Source: Chryseobacterium nakagawai
GTDB taxonomy: Bacteria; Bacteroidota; Bacteroidia; Flavobacteriales; Weeksellaceae
Assembly (NCBI RefSeq): GCF_900637665.1
Contig: NZ_LR134386.1
Span: 4,208,501-4,272,500, forward strand
Reading direction: 5' to 3'
DNA length: 64,000 nt
Shown here: positions 35,554-44,336 of the stretch, in pieces
How the letters are laid out: every line of letters starts with the position of its first letter
How positions within the stretch are numbered: the stretch's first letter is position 1
The notes under the pieces: model-generated
Told to the model about the DNA's origin: nothing
The model's database searches: none
Seen by the model: the letters and a program-made list of their open reading frames with translations, nothing else
Translations under genes and position numbers: made by a program

Positions 35554-36117
35554 ATGCTAAAAAACACATTTTTCATCCTTCTTGCTGCTTCTTTTATTCT
35601 GGTAAGCTGTGATTACAAGGAAAAGGAGAAGAACCTTACGGACAGAGAAAAACAATTATTAGAAAAAGAAAAAACATTCGCCAAGAAAGAATCAGAATAC
35701 CAGTCCCTTTTAAAAATGCGAGACAGTATTTTTGCAAAAAAAGACTCTGTGATCATTGCTACATGGCCTGCAGAGATTTCCGGCCCATGGAACGGAAAAG
35801 TAATCTGTACAGAATCCAATTGCAGTGATTATGCTATAGGTGATCAGCGTACAGATATTTGGGAATTTGATAATGATTCTACCCAACCTGTCACAAAGAT
35901 CATTAATAATAACAATCTGGTAAGATTGTATTCTGGTAAATTTGAAAATAACGAAATCAAGCTTTCTTTCAAGACAGATTCCACCGCTAAAAAAAATGTA
36001 GAAATGAGCGTTCTGCTTAATGATATTTCTGACAACAAGATCAAGGGAACAAGAACCATTACATCTGATGGCTGTACCGCTAAGTTCTCTGTTGAATTAG
36101 TACGTTCCACCAAATAA
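35554..36117 (+). CDS. Hypothetical lipoprotein with coiled-coil stalk
   Basis: A 187-residue lipoprotein (MLKNTFFILLAASFILVSC, lipobox LVSC). A charged helical stretch of Lys/Glu repeats follows (residues 22-65, EKEKNLTDREKQLLEKEKTF), likely a coiled coil. The C-terminal beta-rich domain has ISGPWNGKVICTESNCSDY and IKGTRTITSDGCTAKFSV with three Cys. No family is recognised. It ends six bases before the antiporter gene and is probably co-transcribed with it. Confidence 0.75.
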   Translation: MLKNTFFILLAASFILVSCDYKEKEKNLTDREKQLLEKEKTFAKKESEYQSLLKMRDSIFAKKDSVIIATWPAEISGPWNGKVICTESNCSDYAIGDQRTDIWEFDNDSTQPVTKIINNNNLVRLYSGKFENNEIKLSFKTDSTAKKNVEMSVLLNDISDNKIKGTRTITSDGCTAKFSVELVRSTK

Positions 36118-36123
36118 ACACCT

Positions 36124-38247
36124 ATGACTTTACTGAGTATACACACCCTGAGCCTTCCTATAGAGGATCCGGTACTGAAGTTCCTATTGGTACTGATCAT
36201 CATCCTTGCGGCTCCATTATTATTGAATAAAATAAAAGTCCCACACCTTCTGGGCCTTATCATTGCGGGAGCTATTATTGGCCCTAATGGATTTAATGTA
36301 TTATCCAGAGACAGCAGTATTGTAGTAACCGGAACTACCGGACTTCTTTACATCATGTTCCTCGCAGGGCTTGAGATCGATATGGGAGATTTTAAGAAAA
36401 ACAAATGGAAAAGCTTAGGTTATGGAGTTTATGCTTTTATTTTTCCATTTATCTTAGGATTCCTGGGCGCTTATTACCTGCTGGAATTTTCAACCTTAAC
36501 GTCTGTTTTGTTTGCCAGCTTGTTTTCCTCGCAAACGCTTATTACTTATCCTCTTGTCAGTAAACTGGGAATTGCAAAAAATCAGGCCGTCAATATTACA
36601 GTGGGAGGAACAATGATCACAGATATTGCTACACTATTGGTATTAGCGGTAGTAGTTGGAATGGTTCAAGGAGATGTTGGCACCTCATTTTGGGTCAAAT
36701 TATCTGTTTCTTTTATCCTTTTTGCCTTGATTGTTTTGATTGTATTTCCTATTATAGGACGTTGGTTTTTCAAAAAGGTAGAGGATAAAATTTCACAATA
36801 TATTTTTGTATTGGTGATGATTTACCTGGCTGCCATGCTGGCTGAACTTGCCGGTGTAGAAGCTATTATCGGGGCTTTCTTTGCCGGATTGGCATTAAAC
36901 AGGTTAATTCCTCATACTTCCTCTCTGATGAACAGGGTTGAATTCGTAGGAAATGCTATCTTTATTCCTTTCTTTTTGATCAGTGTCGGAATGCTGATTG
37001 ACTTTACCGTATTTTTCAAAAGTTTTGATACCTTAATAGTAGCAGCCATCATGCTTGTTGCATCCATTGGTGGTAAGTATATCTCTGCAGTCATTACTCA
37101 AAAAACCTTCAAGTTTACCAAAGAAGAGGGAAGACTTATTTTCGGATTAAGTTCTGCTTCTGCTGCTGCAACATTAGCCACAGTGATGGTAGGTTATAAT
37201 ATTATTCTTTCCGAAACTGAAACTGGAGAACCCATAAGATTATTGAATGAACATGTACTGAACGGAAGTATTTTATTGATCCTGATTTCGTGTACAATCT
37301 CCTCATTTATTTCCATGTCCAGTGCTCAAAAAATTGCAGAAACAGACAATGAAGATACCGTTTCCGGAGACAGCCATGAGGAAGAAAATATCCTGTTGGC
37401 TATTAATCACGAAGAAACTGTAGAGAGAATGGTGAACCTTGGGATTCTGATTAAAGCACATTCTAACACCGAGGATCTTTTTGCTTTAAATGTCATTAAT
37501 GAAGATAAAAATGAATCCTCTGTAAAGAATGCAGAAAAGCTTCTTCACCAGGCGGCTGATACTGCAGCTGCAGCTGATGTCAAAATACAGGCTCTTAAAA
37601 GATATGACAATGATGTTATCAACGGGGTAAACAATGTTATCAAAGAACAGAAAATTACGGATTTAATTATCGGATTGGAAGACGAAAAAGGTTTTTCACC
37701 ATCTTTTGTCTACAATCTTTATAACGGTTACCTTCAGAATGATGATGTGAACGTATTGGTGTACCATGCTGCCCAGCCACTTTCTACGATTAAGAAGTAT
37801 GCTGTAATGATTCCTGAAAATGCCCATAAAGAGGCCGGGTTCTTCCATGCACTTTTAAGGGTTTGGAACATCGCCAGAAATTCCGGAGCTACAGTTATCT
37901 TTTATGCCCCTGAAAACATTCTGGATATTCTTCAAAAGATCATTAAAAAAGCCAATATAGAAGCTGAATTCATCATTATGAATACATGGCAGGATGGTGA
38001 AAAAACAGCAGCTCAGCTGAAAGCCGATGAAGCCCTGATCATTTTGATGGCCAAACGCGGAATGCAATCTTATATTCCACGTATGAGACTTATTCCAGAA
38101 TTATTGAACAAGTACTTGAATGATAATAATTATCTCTTGATTTTCCCATTCTCAGAATATGATAAAAATAGCCTTGAAATACGTTCTGTAGGTAATCATG
38201 GAGATTTTGTGGAAATCGGAAATGTGATACAGAAGATATTTAAGTAA
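36124..38247 (+). CDS. CPA2-family cation:proton antiporter with C-terminal USP-like domains
   Basis: A 707-residue protein. The N-terminal 400 residues form a 12- to 13-helix Na+/H+ exchanger domain (KIKVPHLLGLIIAGAIIGPNG, FLAGLEIDMGDFKKNKW, EAIIGAFFAGLALNRLIP). The rest is cytoplasmic and looks like two universal-stress-protein-type halves (NILLAINHEETVERMVNLG; KKYAVMIPENAHKEAGF). It exchanges Na+ or K+ for protons, with USP domains as likely regulators. The upstream lipoprotein gene is coupled to it by a six-base gap. Confidence 0.9.
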   Translation: MTLLSIHTLSLPIEDPVLKFLLVLIIILAAPLLLNKIKVPHLLGLIIAGAIIGPNGFNVLSRDSSIVVTGTTGLLYIMFLAGLEIDMGDFKKNKWKSLGYGVYAFIFPFILGFLGAYYLLEFSTLTSVLFASLFSSQTLITYPLVSKLGIAKNQAVNITVGGTMITDIATLLVLAVVVGMVQGDVGTSFWVKLSVSFILFALIVLIVFPIIGRWFFKKVEDKISQYIFVLVMIYLAAMLAELAGVEAIIGAFFAGLALNRLIPHTSSLMNRVEFVGNAIFIPFFLISVGMLIDFTVFFKSFDTLIVAAIMLVASIGGKYISAVITQKTFKFTKEEGRLIFGLSSASAAATLATVMVGYNIILSETETGEPIRLLNEHVLNGSILLILISCTISSFISMSSAQKIAETDNEDTVSGDSHEEENILLAINHEETVERMVNLGILIKAHSNTEDLFALNVINEDKNESSVKNAEKLLHQAADTAAAADVKIQALKRYDNDVINGVNNVIKEQKITDLIIGLEDEKGFSPSFVYNLYNGYLQNDDVNVLVYHAAQPLSTIKKYAVMIPENAHKEAGFFHALLRVWNIARNSGATVIFYAPENILDILQKIIKKANIEAEFIIMNTWQDGEKTAAQLKADEALIILMAKRGMQSYIPRMRLIPELLNKYLNDNNYLLIFPFSEYDKNSLEIRSVGNHGDFVEIGNVIQKIFK

Positions 38248-38256
38248 GGAAATTTT

Positions 38257-38379
38257 GAAGCTGGAGGCTGGAAGTTATTGAGCATGATACATGATAAATA
38301 ATCAAGATATCATTGTGCAATTCTCTCAAGAAATTGAGAAGTAAATATCCGTCTATAAGTAACTTCCAGCTCCCTTATT
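38257..38379. repeat. Intergenic inverted repeat, CTGGAAG type
   Basis: The left arm GGAGGCTGGAAGTTATT (38263-38279) and the complement of 38358-38373 (GGAGCTGGAAGTTACT) match but for one inserted base and one substitution. The element fills the gap between the antiporter gene and the next promoter. Same family as 27151-27280 and 33198-33298. Confidence 0.55.
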
Positions 38380-38403
38380 GCAGCTTTTTCAAATAATAAA
38401 AAC

Positions 38404-38411
38404 TATTTTTG
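38404..38411 (+). promoter_or_regulatory. -7 promoter element of the SH3-domain protein gene
   Basis: TATTTTTG, a full -7 match, 17 bases before a TTG start codon at 38429; supports that start. Confidence 0.5.
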
Positions 38412-38428
38412 TTCAAAATTAAAATTCA

Positions 38429-39100
38429 TTGAAAACAAAGAAGATATTCCTTTTAACAGCCACTTTAAGTGTACAATTATCATTTGCTCAGTTTGCAAAA
38501 GTTGTGGATAAAGAAGGCTATGTTAATGTAAGGGAAAATGCAGATGCAAAAAGTAATATCGTAGGAAAGGTGAATTCGGATGAGATCGTCTATATCTTTG
38601 AGTCTGACCCGACGAATAAGAATTGGGCTAATGTAAGTAATGGTTATATCCATAGTTCAAGACTGAAATATATACAAACTTATCAGGCTGTTCCCCCCAC
38701 TCTACGTGATGGAAATAAAGCAATTTTTAAATCAGGAAATATTAAAGTAAATATTGTTTCCGGAAAATTTAATTTTAAGGAAAATGAAAAAGACTTCACC
38801 TCAACATTATATGGTGATTTCTATAAAGAACAGCAAGTTTGGGGGTTAGACGGGATAATCCCTAAGACTCATTACCTTTCCATTACTGCACAGATTGGAG
38901 ACAAAACCGTTCAAATTCCTACCAAGGATATTGAAAACCTGTTTCAAGTCAATAATAAATCTACAAAATGTTATTATGATCATGAGAATGATACTTTATA
39001 CATTTCAATGCTCAATTCTGATGGTGCCGGTACTTATGTTGCCCTTTTTACCATAGAAAAAGGCGAATATAAAGGAAGAACATTGGAAATTCCTTTTTAA
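38429..39100 (+). CDS. Exported protein with SH3-like domain and unassigned C-terminal domain
   Basis: A 223-residue protein. The TTG start at 38429 is chosen because it gives a signal peptide MKTKKIFLLTATLSVQLSFA-Q and lies just after a -7 box. Residues 22-80 form a bacterial SH3-type domain (VVDKEGYVNVRENADAKSNI, IVYIFESDPTNKNWANV, GYIHSSRLKYI). The C-terminal 135 residues are not assigned, but they match the C-terminal part of the gene at 60618 (for example IENLFQVNN and LFTIEKGEYKG). The two are paralogues. Periplasmic location; function unknown. Confidence 0.8.
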   Translation: MKTKKIFLLTATLSVQLSFAQFAKVVDKEGYVNVRENADAKSNIVGKVNSDEIVYIFESDPTNKNWANVSNGYIHSSRLKYIQTYQAVPPTLRDGNKAIFKSGNIKVNIVSGKFNFKENEKDFTSTLYGDFYKEQQVWGLDGIIPKTHYLSITAQIGDKTVQIPTKDIENLFQVNNKSTKCYYDHENDTLYISMLNSDGAGTYVALFTIEKGEYKGRTLEIPF

Positions 39101-39130
39101 GCTATCGCAGAGATGCTTATGGAAAAAGTA

Positions 39131-39166
39131 AAAGGCAACTGTTTTTATATACAGTTGCCTTTTTTA
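39131..39166. terminator. Bidirectional terminator
   Basis: 12-base stem (AAAGGCAACTGT with ACAGTTGCCTTT), 8-base loop, T-run, between the gene ending at 39100 (+) and purK ending at 39183 (-). Confidence 0.88.
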
Positions 39167-39182
39167 TATCTGTTCAATTCAG

Positions 39183-40295
39183 TTATTCTGAAATCACTCT
39201 TACCATTCCCTTCACCATTACCAGCTTTTCCATAAGCTCTTCTCTGGAGTCTGCCAACACATTGATGTGTCCCATTTTTCTTCCCGGTTTGGTTTCTGTT
39301 TTTCCGTATAAATGAATGTAAGTCTCAGGTAATTTAAGAACATCTTCCATTCCTTCGTATACTACCTTTCCAGCGTAGCCCTCTGCTCCTACCAGATTCA
39401 ACATTCCGCTGTAGGTAATAGCATCCGTATCTGCTAAAGGAAGATTTCTTACCACACGATACATCTGTTCAAACTGAGAATTCGTATTTCCTTCCTGGCT
39501 TTGATGTCCTGAATTATGCAATCTTGGAGCTGTTTCATTAACCCATACTCTACCTTCCTTATCAAGGAATAATTCAATGGCAAAAAGTCCTGGAGAATTT
39601 ACTGCGTTTAAAAACTTCTCAGTGATAACATCAATCTGGTGCTGAACATCTTCAGTAAGTAAAACCGGACATACATTAAAATCTAAAAGATTAAGTTTTG
39701 GATCAGCCACCATTTCTGTTACCGGGAAAGTATTGGTTTCTCCTTTTTCATTTCTGGCAACAATTACAGAAAGTTCTTTATCAATATCTACCAGGCTTTC
39801 AATGACTGAAGCCTCTTTCCACAGATGCTGATAATCATCTTCTGTTTTAATAACCTGTACTCCCTTTCCGTCATATCCGCCTGTATTCATTTTCTGAACA
39901 AACGGTAATGGCATCATGATCTTCTCATCACTGTTCCACACTACCTGAAATTCCGGGCTTGGGATATCGTGAGCTTTATAAAATTCCTTTTGGAGGATCT
40001 TTTGCTGTATGGTTTTGATGATACTGGCATTAGGAACCACTCTGATTCCCTGCTTTTCAAGTTCAGCCAATGCATCTGCATTTACGTGTTCTATTTCAAT
40101 GGTTACCACATCCTTATCTTTCCCAAAGTTCAGAACAGTATCGTAATCATTGAAATTTCCTTGCGTAAAATATGAGATATTGTGGCATGGTGCATCAGAA
40201 GCCGGATCCAGAGTATAAAACTCATCATCATACTTCAAGGCACTTTGTATCAACATTCTTCCCAGCTGTCCGCCTCCCAGAATTCCTATTTTCAT
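39183..40295 (-). CDS. purK: 5-(carboxyamino)imidazole ribonucleotide synthase
   Basis: A 370-residue ATP-grasp enzyme. MKIGILGGGQLGRMLIQSA opens it, and it has IEHVNADALAELEKQG, KMNTGGYDGKGVQVI, and VNETAPRLHNSGH with the metal/ATP-binding residues. It makes N5-CAIR from AIR, bicarbonate and ATP; PurE then converts it. It is the second gene after the DUF1543 gene (24-base gap) on the minus strand. purE is separated from it by about 6 kb of unrelated genes, in contrast to the common purEK operon. Confidence 0.96.
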   Translation of the reverse strand: MKIGILGGGQLGRMLIQSALKYDDEFYTLDPASDAPCHNISYFTQGNFNDYDTVLNFGKDKDVVTIEIEHVNADALAELEKQGIRVVPNASIIKTIQQKILQKEFYKAHDIPSPEFQVVWNSDEKIMMPLPFVQKMNTGGYDGKGVQVIKTEDDYQHLWKEASVIESLVDIDKELSVIVARNEKGETNTFPVTEMVADPKLNLLDFNVCPVLLTEDVQHQIDVITEKFLNAVNSPGLFAIELFLDKEGRVWVNETAPRLHNSGHQSQEGNTNSQFEQMYRVVRNLPLADTDAITYSGMLNLVGAEGYAGKVVYEGMEDVLKLPETYIHLYGKTETKPGRKMGHINVLADSREELMEKLVMVKGMVRVISE

Positions 40296-40319
40296 TTTTT
40301 ATTTTTATTAGATTTACGC

Positions 40320-40883
40320 TTATTGAATTTTATCAATTTTTAAATATCCTAGCCCCATTGGATTCTCTTGATTTTCAACATCAGATTTTGTAAGAACAAT
40401 AGAATATTTTTCTTTCATAGCTTCCGGAAGAATATCATTGACATTAAAAATATCATCAATATCTACTCCATGCTTATCATCAATATGGCTTACTGCTCCT
40501 TCAAATCCCATAGTCTTATAGAATTCTGTTGCTTTTGCTCTTTTCACGATCTCTCCCATCGATTGTCCTACCATTAGATGTTGTTCATGAAATTCTTCAA
40601 AAAAACCGGGCTTATATCCTCCCAAATTAAGAAAGAACAGTTGGTCTTCTGATGAAGTTTCTCCTTTTTCAACGATTTTCACTTCATAGCCATCAGCAAA
40701 TCTTACCTCCTGATAACAGTCAAGGTGAATCTTTCCTTCCGCCTCCTTCCAAAAGGCTTTCATATCTGGAATCAAGTCCTTCAGACTTTCAGCAATTCCA
40801 AAAAACACGTCATGCTGCTCTATGTTTCTTCCTTTAGGAGTTGCCCCAAGGATCACATAAAATAATTTCATTTCATTTTTCAT
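40320..40883 (-). CDS. DUF1543-domain protein
   Basis: A 187-residue cytosolic protein. The opening MKLFYVILGATPKGRNIEQHDVFFGIAESL is the DUF1543 signature, repeated in weaker form at LFFLNLGGYKPGFFEEFHEQHLMVG in the second half. Function of the family is unknown. An ATG at 40871 (giving MKLFYVIL) is an alternative and perhaps better start: a -7 box TATTTTTG ends only five bases before the ATG at 40883, so the longer version would be nearly leaderless. It is followed by purK in the same direction. Confidence 0.85.
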   Translation of the reverse strand: MKNEMKLFYVILGATPKGRNIEQHDVFFGIAESLKDLIPDMKAFWKEAEGKIHLDCYQEVRFADGYEVKIVEKGETSSEDQLFFLNLGGYKPGFFEEFHEQHLMVGQSMGEIVKRAKATEFYKTMGFEGAVSHIDDKHGVDIDDIFNVNDILPEAMKEKYSIVLTKSDVENQENPMGLGYLKIDKIQ

Positions 40884-40921
40884 GCATACAAAAATACGTT
40901 AAATTTATCTTTTTCAAATGT

Positions 40922-40952
40922 TTGGCAGACTACTACAATAATTTTATATTTG
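40922..40952 (+). promoter_or_regulatory. Promoter of the tauE-DUF1634 operon
   Basis: TTG (40922-40924, within TTTG), 20 bases, TATATTTG (40945-40952): a full match to the flavobacterial consensus. The ATG follows 16 bases later. Confidence 0.8.
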
Positions 40953-40968
40953 TAACATTAATTGTAGT

Positions 40969-41799
40969 ATGTCAGAAATCATCATACTCTTCTTTGGCGC
41001 CATTTCTGCGGGCCTATTAGGCTCACTTACAGGGCTTGGAGGAGGGGTTATCATTATTCCTTTATTAACGCTGGGATTCGGTGTTCCAATGCATTATGCT
41101 ATCGGTGCATCACTCATTTCTGTGATCGGAACTTCTTCCGGTGCAGCAGTTGCTTTTGTAAAAGAAGGTTTTACGAATATGAGAATCGGTATGTTTCTCG
41201 AAATTGCCACTACGGCTGGAGCTATTGTAGGGGCTTTAGTTTCGGGGATGCTTAATCCGAATACCATTGGAATTATTTTCGCAAGTATTCTTCTTTTAAC
41301 AGTTATTTTGAATCTTAAAGGAAAACCAGACCATCAGGAACCTTTGATTCATGGAAGTCTTGAAGAGAAACTAAAACTTTACGGTACTTTTCCGGATAAA
41401 GGGATATTAAAAAATTATTCTGCAAGAAATACAGTTCCTGGATTTTTAATGATGATGTTTGCCGGAGCAATGTCCGGGCTTTTAGGAATTGGTTCAGGAG
41501 CTTTAAAGGTTTTGGCTATGGACAATATGATGAAACTTCCATTCAAAGTTTCTACAACCACCAGTAATTTTATGATTGGGGTAACGGCTGTTGCCAGTGC
41601 ACTGATTTATTTCCAGCGAGGCGAAATTATTCCTGTAATTGCAGCACCTGTACTGATAGGAGTGGTTATTGGAAGCTTTATCGGTTCTAAAACACTCATG
41701 GTATCCAAAACTAAAAAACTAAAGGTATTTTTTGCTATTGTGATTACAATCCTTTCGGTCTATATGATGTATAACGGTATCAATAAAAGCTTCAGATAA
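40969..41799 (+). CDS. TauE/SafE-family anion permease (sulfite exporter-like)
   Basis: A 276-residue membrane protein with about eight helices in two repeats: SAGLLGSLTGLGGGVIIIPLL with HYAIGASLISVIGTSSGAA, and MFAGAMSGLLGIGSGALKVLAM with VSTTTSNFMIGVTAVASA. The duplicated Gly-rich motif is diagnostic. The family moves sulfite, sulfonates or related C2/C3 anions. Its stop overlaps the next start (TAATG), so the DUF1634 protein is a translationally coupled partner, a common pairing. Confidence 0.9.
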   Translation: MSEIIILFFGAISAGLLGSLTGLGGGVIIIPLLTLGFGVPMHYAIGASLISVIGTSSGAAVAFVKEGFTNMRIGMFLEIATTAGAIVGALVSGMLNPNTIGIIFASILLLTVILNLKGKPDHQEPLIHGSLEEKLKLYGTFPDKGILKNYSARNTVPGFLMMMFAGAMSGLLGIGSGALKVLAMDNMMKLPFKVSTTTSNFMIGVTAVASALIYFQRGEIIPVIAAPVLIGVVIGSFIGSKTLMVSKTKKLKVFFAIVITILSVYMMYNGINKSFR

Positions 41800-42182
41800 T
41801 GAAAAAGAATTTTACAGATGTCGATCTGAACCGCTCCGTAGGAAATCTCCTAAGACTGGGTGTAATTCTATCTGTGGCTACCTCACTCATCGGTTTTATC
41901 AAACTTTTTACCGAAGGTTTTGAAATGCCTAAAAAATACACCAGCCTTGTAGTGGGAACTTCTTCTGAGAAGGTCTGGAGCCACTTTTGGGACTCTTTAT
42001 GCAAAGGGGAAGGAATGGCTATTATTCAATTGGGAATTCTTTTATTGATCGTCACTCCGCTGATGAGAATTGTCTTCGCTTTAATAGGTTATTTAAAGGA
42101 AAAAGATTACATATATGTATTCATTTCCTCAGTTGTTTTAGCGATCATGGCGGTTAGCTTCTTTGCAGGTTACGCCCACTAA
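41799..42182 (+). CDS. DUF1634-domain membrane protein
   Basis: A 127-residue protein with three predicted helices: GNLLRLGVILSVATSLIGFIKL, IIQLGILLLIVTPLMRIVFALIGYL and YIYVFISSVVLAIMAVSFFA. The N-terminus DVDLNRSVGNLLRLGV is typical of DUF1634. The gene is regularly found after TauE-like permeases, so it is probably an accessory subunit. It ends exactly one base before the convergent VOC gene. Confidence 0.88.
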   Translation: MKKNFTDVDLNRSVGNLLRLGVILSVATSLIGFIKLFTEGFEMPKKYTSLVVGTSSEKVWSHFWDSLCKGEGMAIIQLGILLLIVTPLMRIVFALIGYLKEKDYIYVFISSVVLAIMAVSFFAGYAH

Positions 42183-42560
42183 TTACATTTCATAGAACTC
42201 TAATGGCAATTGGTCAGGATCCTGGGTAAAGAAAAACTCTTTTCCTGTGAATTCATCTATGCGGATCTCTTCACAAGTAAGTCCTTTTCTTATCAATTCG
42301 TTTCGTTTTTCCGTTACATTTTCAACCGAAAAAGCAAGATGTCTTAATCCACAAGCTTCAGGCCGGGAGGGCCTTGCAGGAGGATCAGGAAATGAGAACA
42401 GTTCGATTACATAATGATCTCCAATAGCCAGATCTAATTTATAAGACTTTCTTTCTTCACGATAGACCTCACGAACAATCTGTAATCCTAAAACCTCTGT
42501 ATAAAATTGCTTTGATACTTCGTAGTCTGAGCCAATAATGGCAATATGATGGATTTTCAT
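42183..42560 (-). CDS. VOC-family protein (YaeR/SMU1112c-like)
   Basis: A 125-residue glyoxalase-fold protein with two beta-alpha-beta-beta-beta units: MKIHHIAIIGSDYEVSKQFY at the start, FSFPDPPARPSRPEACGLRHLAF in the middle, and DPDQLPLEFYEM at the end. Metal ligands fit His4/5, Glu in VIELFSFP, His in LRHLAF and Glu in LEFYE. The PARPS segment is typical of the YaeR subgroup, whose substrate is not established. Confidence 0.88.
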   Translation of the reverse strand: MKIHHIAIIGSDYEVSKQFYTEVLGLQIVREVYREERKSYKLDLAIGDHYVIELFSFPDPPARPSRPEACGLRHLAFSVENVTEKRNELIRKGLTCEEIRIDEFTGKEFFFTQDPDQLPLEFYEM

Positions 42561-42589
42561 TTTTTATTTCCTGAATAATTAAAATTCTA

Positions 42590-43030
42590 TTATTTTATTT
42601 CCTTACAATGATCCTTTCGTCTGGTATCAATAACATATTGAATTTTCCATTCACCATTTTGTTTCACCAATTGAAAACTATTGACTCCGCAATGGGATAA
42701 TTTCCCTTTCAGGTAAAAACTATAAGGTGTAAACACACTTGCCAGATTTCCATCTGTATGCACAGCTTCTATCCTAATTCTTTCATCCAGATCATCCTTT
42801 GTAAACTTAGAAACACTTGCTATGAAATCCTGTACCTGATCACTTTTTACAATTCCCTCTTTTGTAATGGTCTGCATACTGGCATTTTCAGCAAAGGCTG
42901 TTTTTACAAGCTCAGGATCAGCATTTTTCATGCCAAGAAACAGGTTACGGATAGGTTTCTCAATTTCCTGATTATGTTGTCCGAAACAGAAGTTACTGAA
43001 TACGAAAAGAATTGCTGCTATTTTATTCAT
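42590..43030 (-). CDS. Exported NTF2-like (SnoaL-type) protein
   Basis: The start at 43030 gives a signal peptide (MNKIAAILFVFSNFCFG-Q); reading from 43087 would add a hydrophobic 19-residue extension with no support. The 146-residue product has the small NTF2 fold (IRNLFLGMKNADPELVKTAFAE, then VFTPYSFYLKGKLSHCGVNSFQLVKQNGEWKIQYV). These proteins bind or convert small molecules. Periplasmic; no substrate is apparent. The VOC gene follows 29 bases downstream. Confidence 0.82.
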   Translation of the reverse strand: MNKIAAILFVFSNFCFGQHNQEIEKPIRNLFLGMKNADPELVKTAFAENASMQTITKEGIVKSDQVQDFIASVSKFTKDDLDERIRIEAVHTDGNLASVFTPYSFYLKGKLSHCGVNSFQLVKQNGEWKIQYVIDTRRKDHCKEIK

Positions 43031-43174
43031 AAGAAACAGGTTTAGATAACTAAAATAGGTAAAATAAAATTTAGTGGCTATATACAATTTTACATTCGCA
43101 TTAGTGTAAAATTGTATATAATTACCTAAAATTTAAATTGGTTAGAGGATTTTAAAATTCATTTTTCTTAAATT

Positions 43175-44290
43175 GTGACAAAATTATTTCAGCCAAAGAA
43201 TTTTCATATGTGGATTATTTATCTGATTCTGACCATACTTTTACTGGTCTTCACTGTACTGCCCAAAATTCAGCATTCTCACTGGATATTCCGGGTTCCC
43301 GAATTTGCTAAAATACAGGTCACTTATCTTATATTTTTTACGTTTCTATTAGGATTCATAATTGATTCTAAAGCATATTTATGGTATTATCAGGGATTTC
43401 TGCTTGTTTTGTTTGTTTATCACAGCCAAACCCTTATTAAATATACTCGCTTCTATCCTGTAAAAAAACATAAACACCGTAACAAATCCTCGGAAAAACT
43501 CCATTTTGTCTCAGCCAATGTGTATCAATTCAATAATGAATATGAAAGGTTTTTTAAACTTATTGAAAAATATGAGCCTGATTTTTTCATGACTATGGAA
43601 AGCAATAGTGATTGGGAAAAAGCAATGAGAAATCTGGAAAAAAAATATCCATACCAGCACAAAGTGACCCTTGAAAATACTTATGGAATGCACTTTTATT
43701 CAAGAGTTGAAATTAAGGAAGCCAGAACTCATTATTTTGTAGCAGATGATATTCCGAGCATTGAGGTACATATGGAAACCAATGATGGGTTCTCTTTTGT
43801 TTTCTTTGGGGTCCATCCACCACCACCAAGCCCTACAGAAGAGGAAACTTCCAAGGAAAGAGACGGCGATCTTTTAAGTACAGCCAAACGGGTAAAAGAT
43901 ATCAAAAAACCAGTTATTGTTGTGGGAGATTTCAATAATGTTGCTTGGTCAAGATCATCTGTACTTTTCAGAAAAACAAGCCATCTTATAGATCCGAGAA
44001 TAGGACATTCTTTTGTTTCTACTTTCCATGCAAAATATCGTTTTTTAAGATTTCCCATTGATCTGATGTTTCACAGCGAAGATATTTTTATCAGACAACT
44101 GAAGACATTGGAAAATTTTGGATCAGATCACTTGCCGGTATATTGTGAGTTTTTCATAGATCACCACAATGATGAACAAGAGGAACTGGTAGAAACAGCC
44201 AGCCCTGAAGAAAAAGCAGAAGCGGAACAAATGATAAAGGAAGGAAAGCAGGAAGATGGCGAACGCGATGCTGTAGTCACTGAAGATTAA
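43175..44290 (+). CDS. Membrane-anchored endonuclease/exonuclease/phosphatase-family protein
   Basis: Up to 371 residues. Two or three N-terminal helices (WIIYLILTILLLVFTVLPK, VTYLIFFTFLLGFII) anchor an EEP domain with SANVYQFNNEYERFFKLIEKYEPDFF, MTMES, the catalytic VVGDFNNVAWSRSS and GSDHLPVY. The first possible codon is GTG at 43175; an in-frame ATG at 43208 would still keep the first helix and may be the true start. The C-terminus is very acidic. Members of this clade act on phospholipid headgroups or nucleic acids; the target is open. Catalytic part faces the periplasm or cytosol depending on helix number. Confidence 0.8.
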   Translation: MTKLFQPKNFHMWIIYLILTILLLVFTVLPKIQHSHWIFRVPEFAKIQVTYLIFFTFLLGFIIDSKAYLWYYQGFLLVLFVYHSQTLIKYTRFYPVKKHKHRNKSSEKLHFVSANVYQFNNEYERFFKLIEKYEPDFFMTMESNSDWEKAMRNLEKKYPYQHKVTLENTYGMHFYSRVEIKEARTHYFVADDIPSIEVHMETNDGFSFVFFGVHPPPPSPTEEETSKERDGDLLSTAKRVKDIKKPVIVVGDFNNVAWSRSSVLFRKTSHLIDPRIGHSFVSTFHAKYRFLRFPIDLMFHSEDIFIRQLKTLENFGSDHLPVYCEFFIDHHNDEQEELVETASPEEKAEAEQMIKEGKQEDGERDAVVTED

Positions 44291-44293
44291 CAA

Positions 44294-44319
44294 AATAGGT
44301 GAGCAAAAGCCCACCTATT
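44294..44319. terminator. Hairpin between convergent genes
   Basis: AATAGGTG with CACCTATT plus inner GC pairs across one A-C mismatch. No strong T-run, so termination strength is uncertain. Confidence 0.5.
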
Positions 44320-44336
44320 GAATATTATGTTTGTTT

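Noticed and set aside
35481..35612. Small frame beginning MKKHRKIDFHILFIF upstream of the lipoprotein gene
   Set aside because: It overlaps the start of the better-supported lipoprotein in another frame and has no match or own promoter that I can see.
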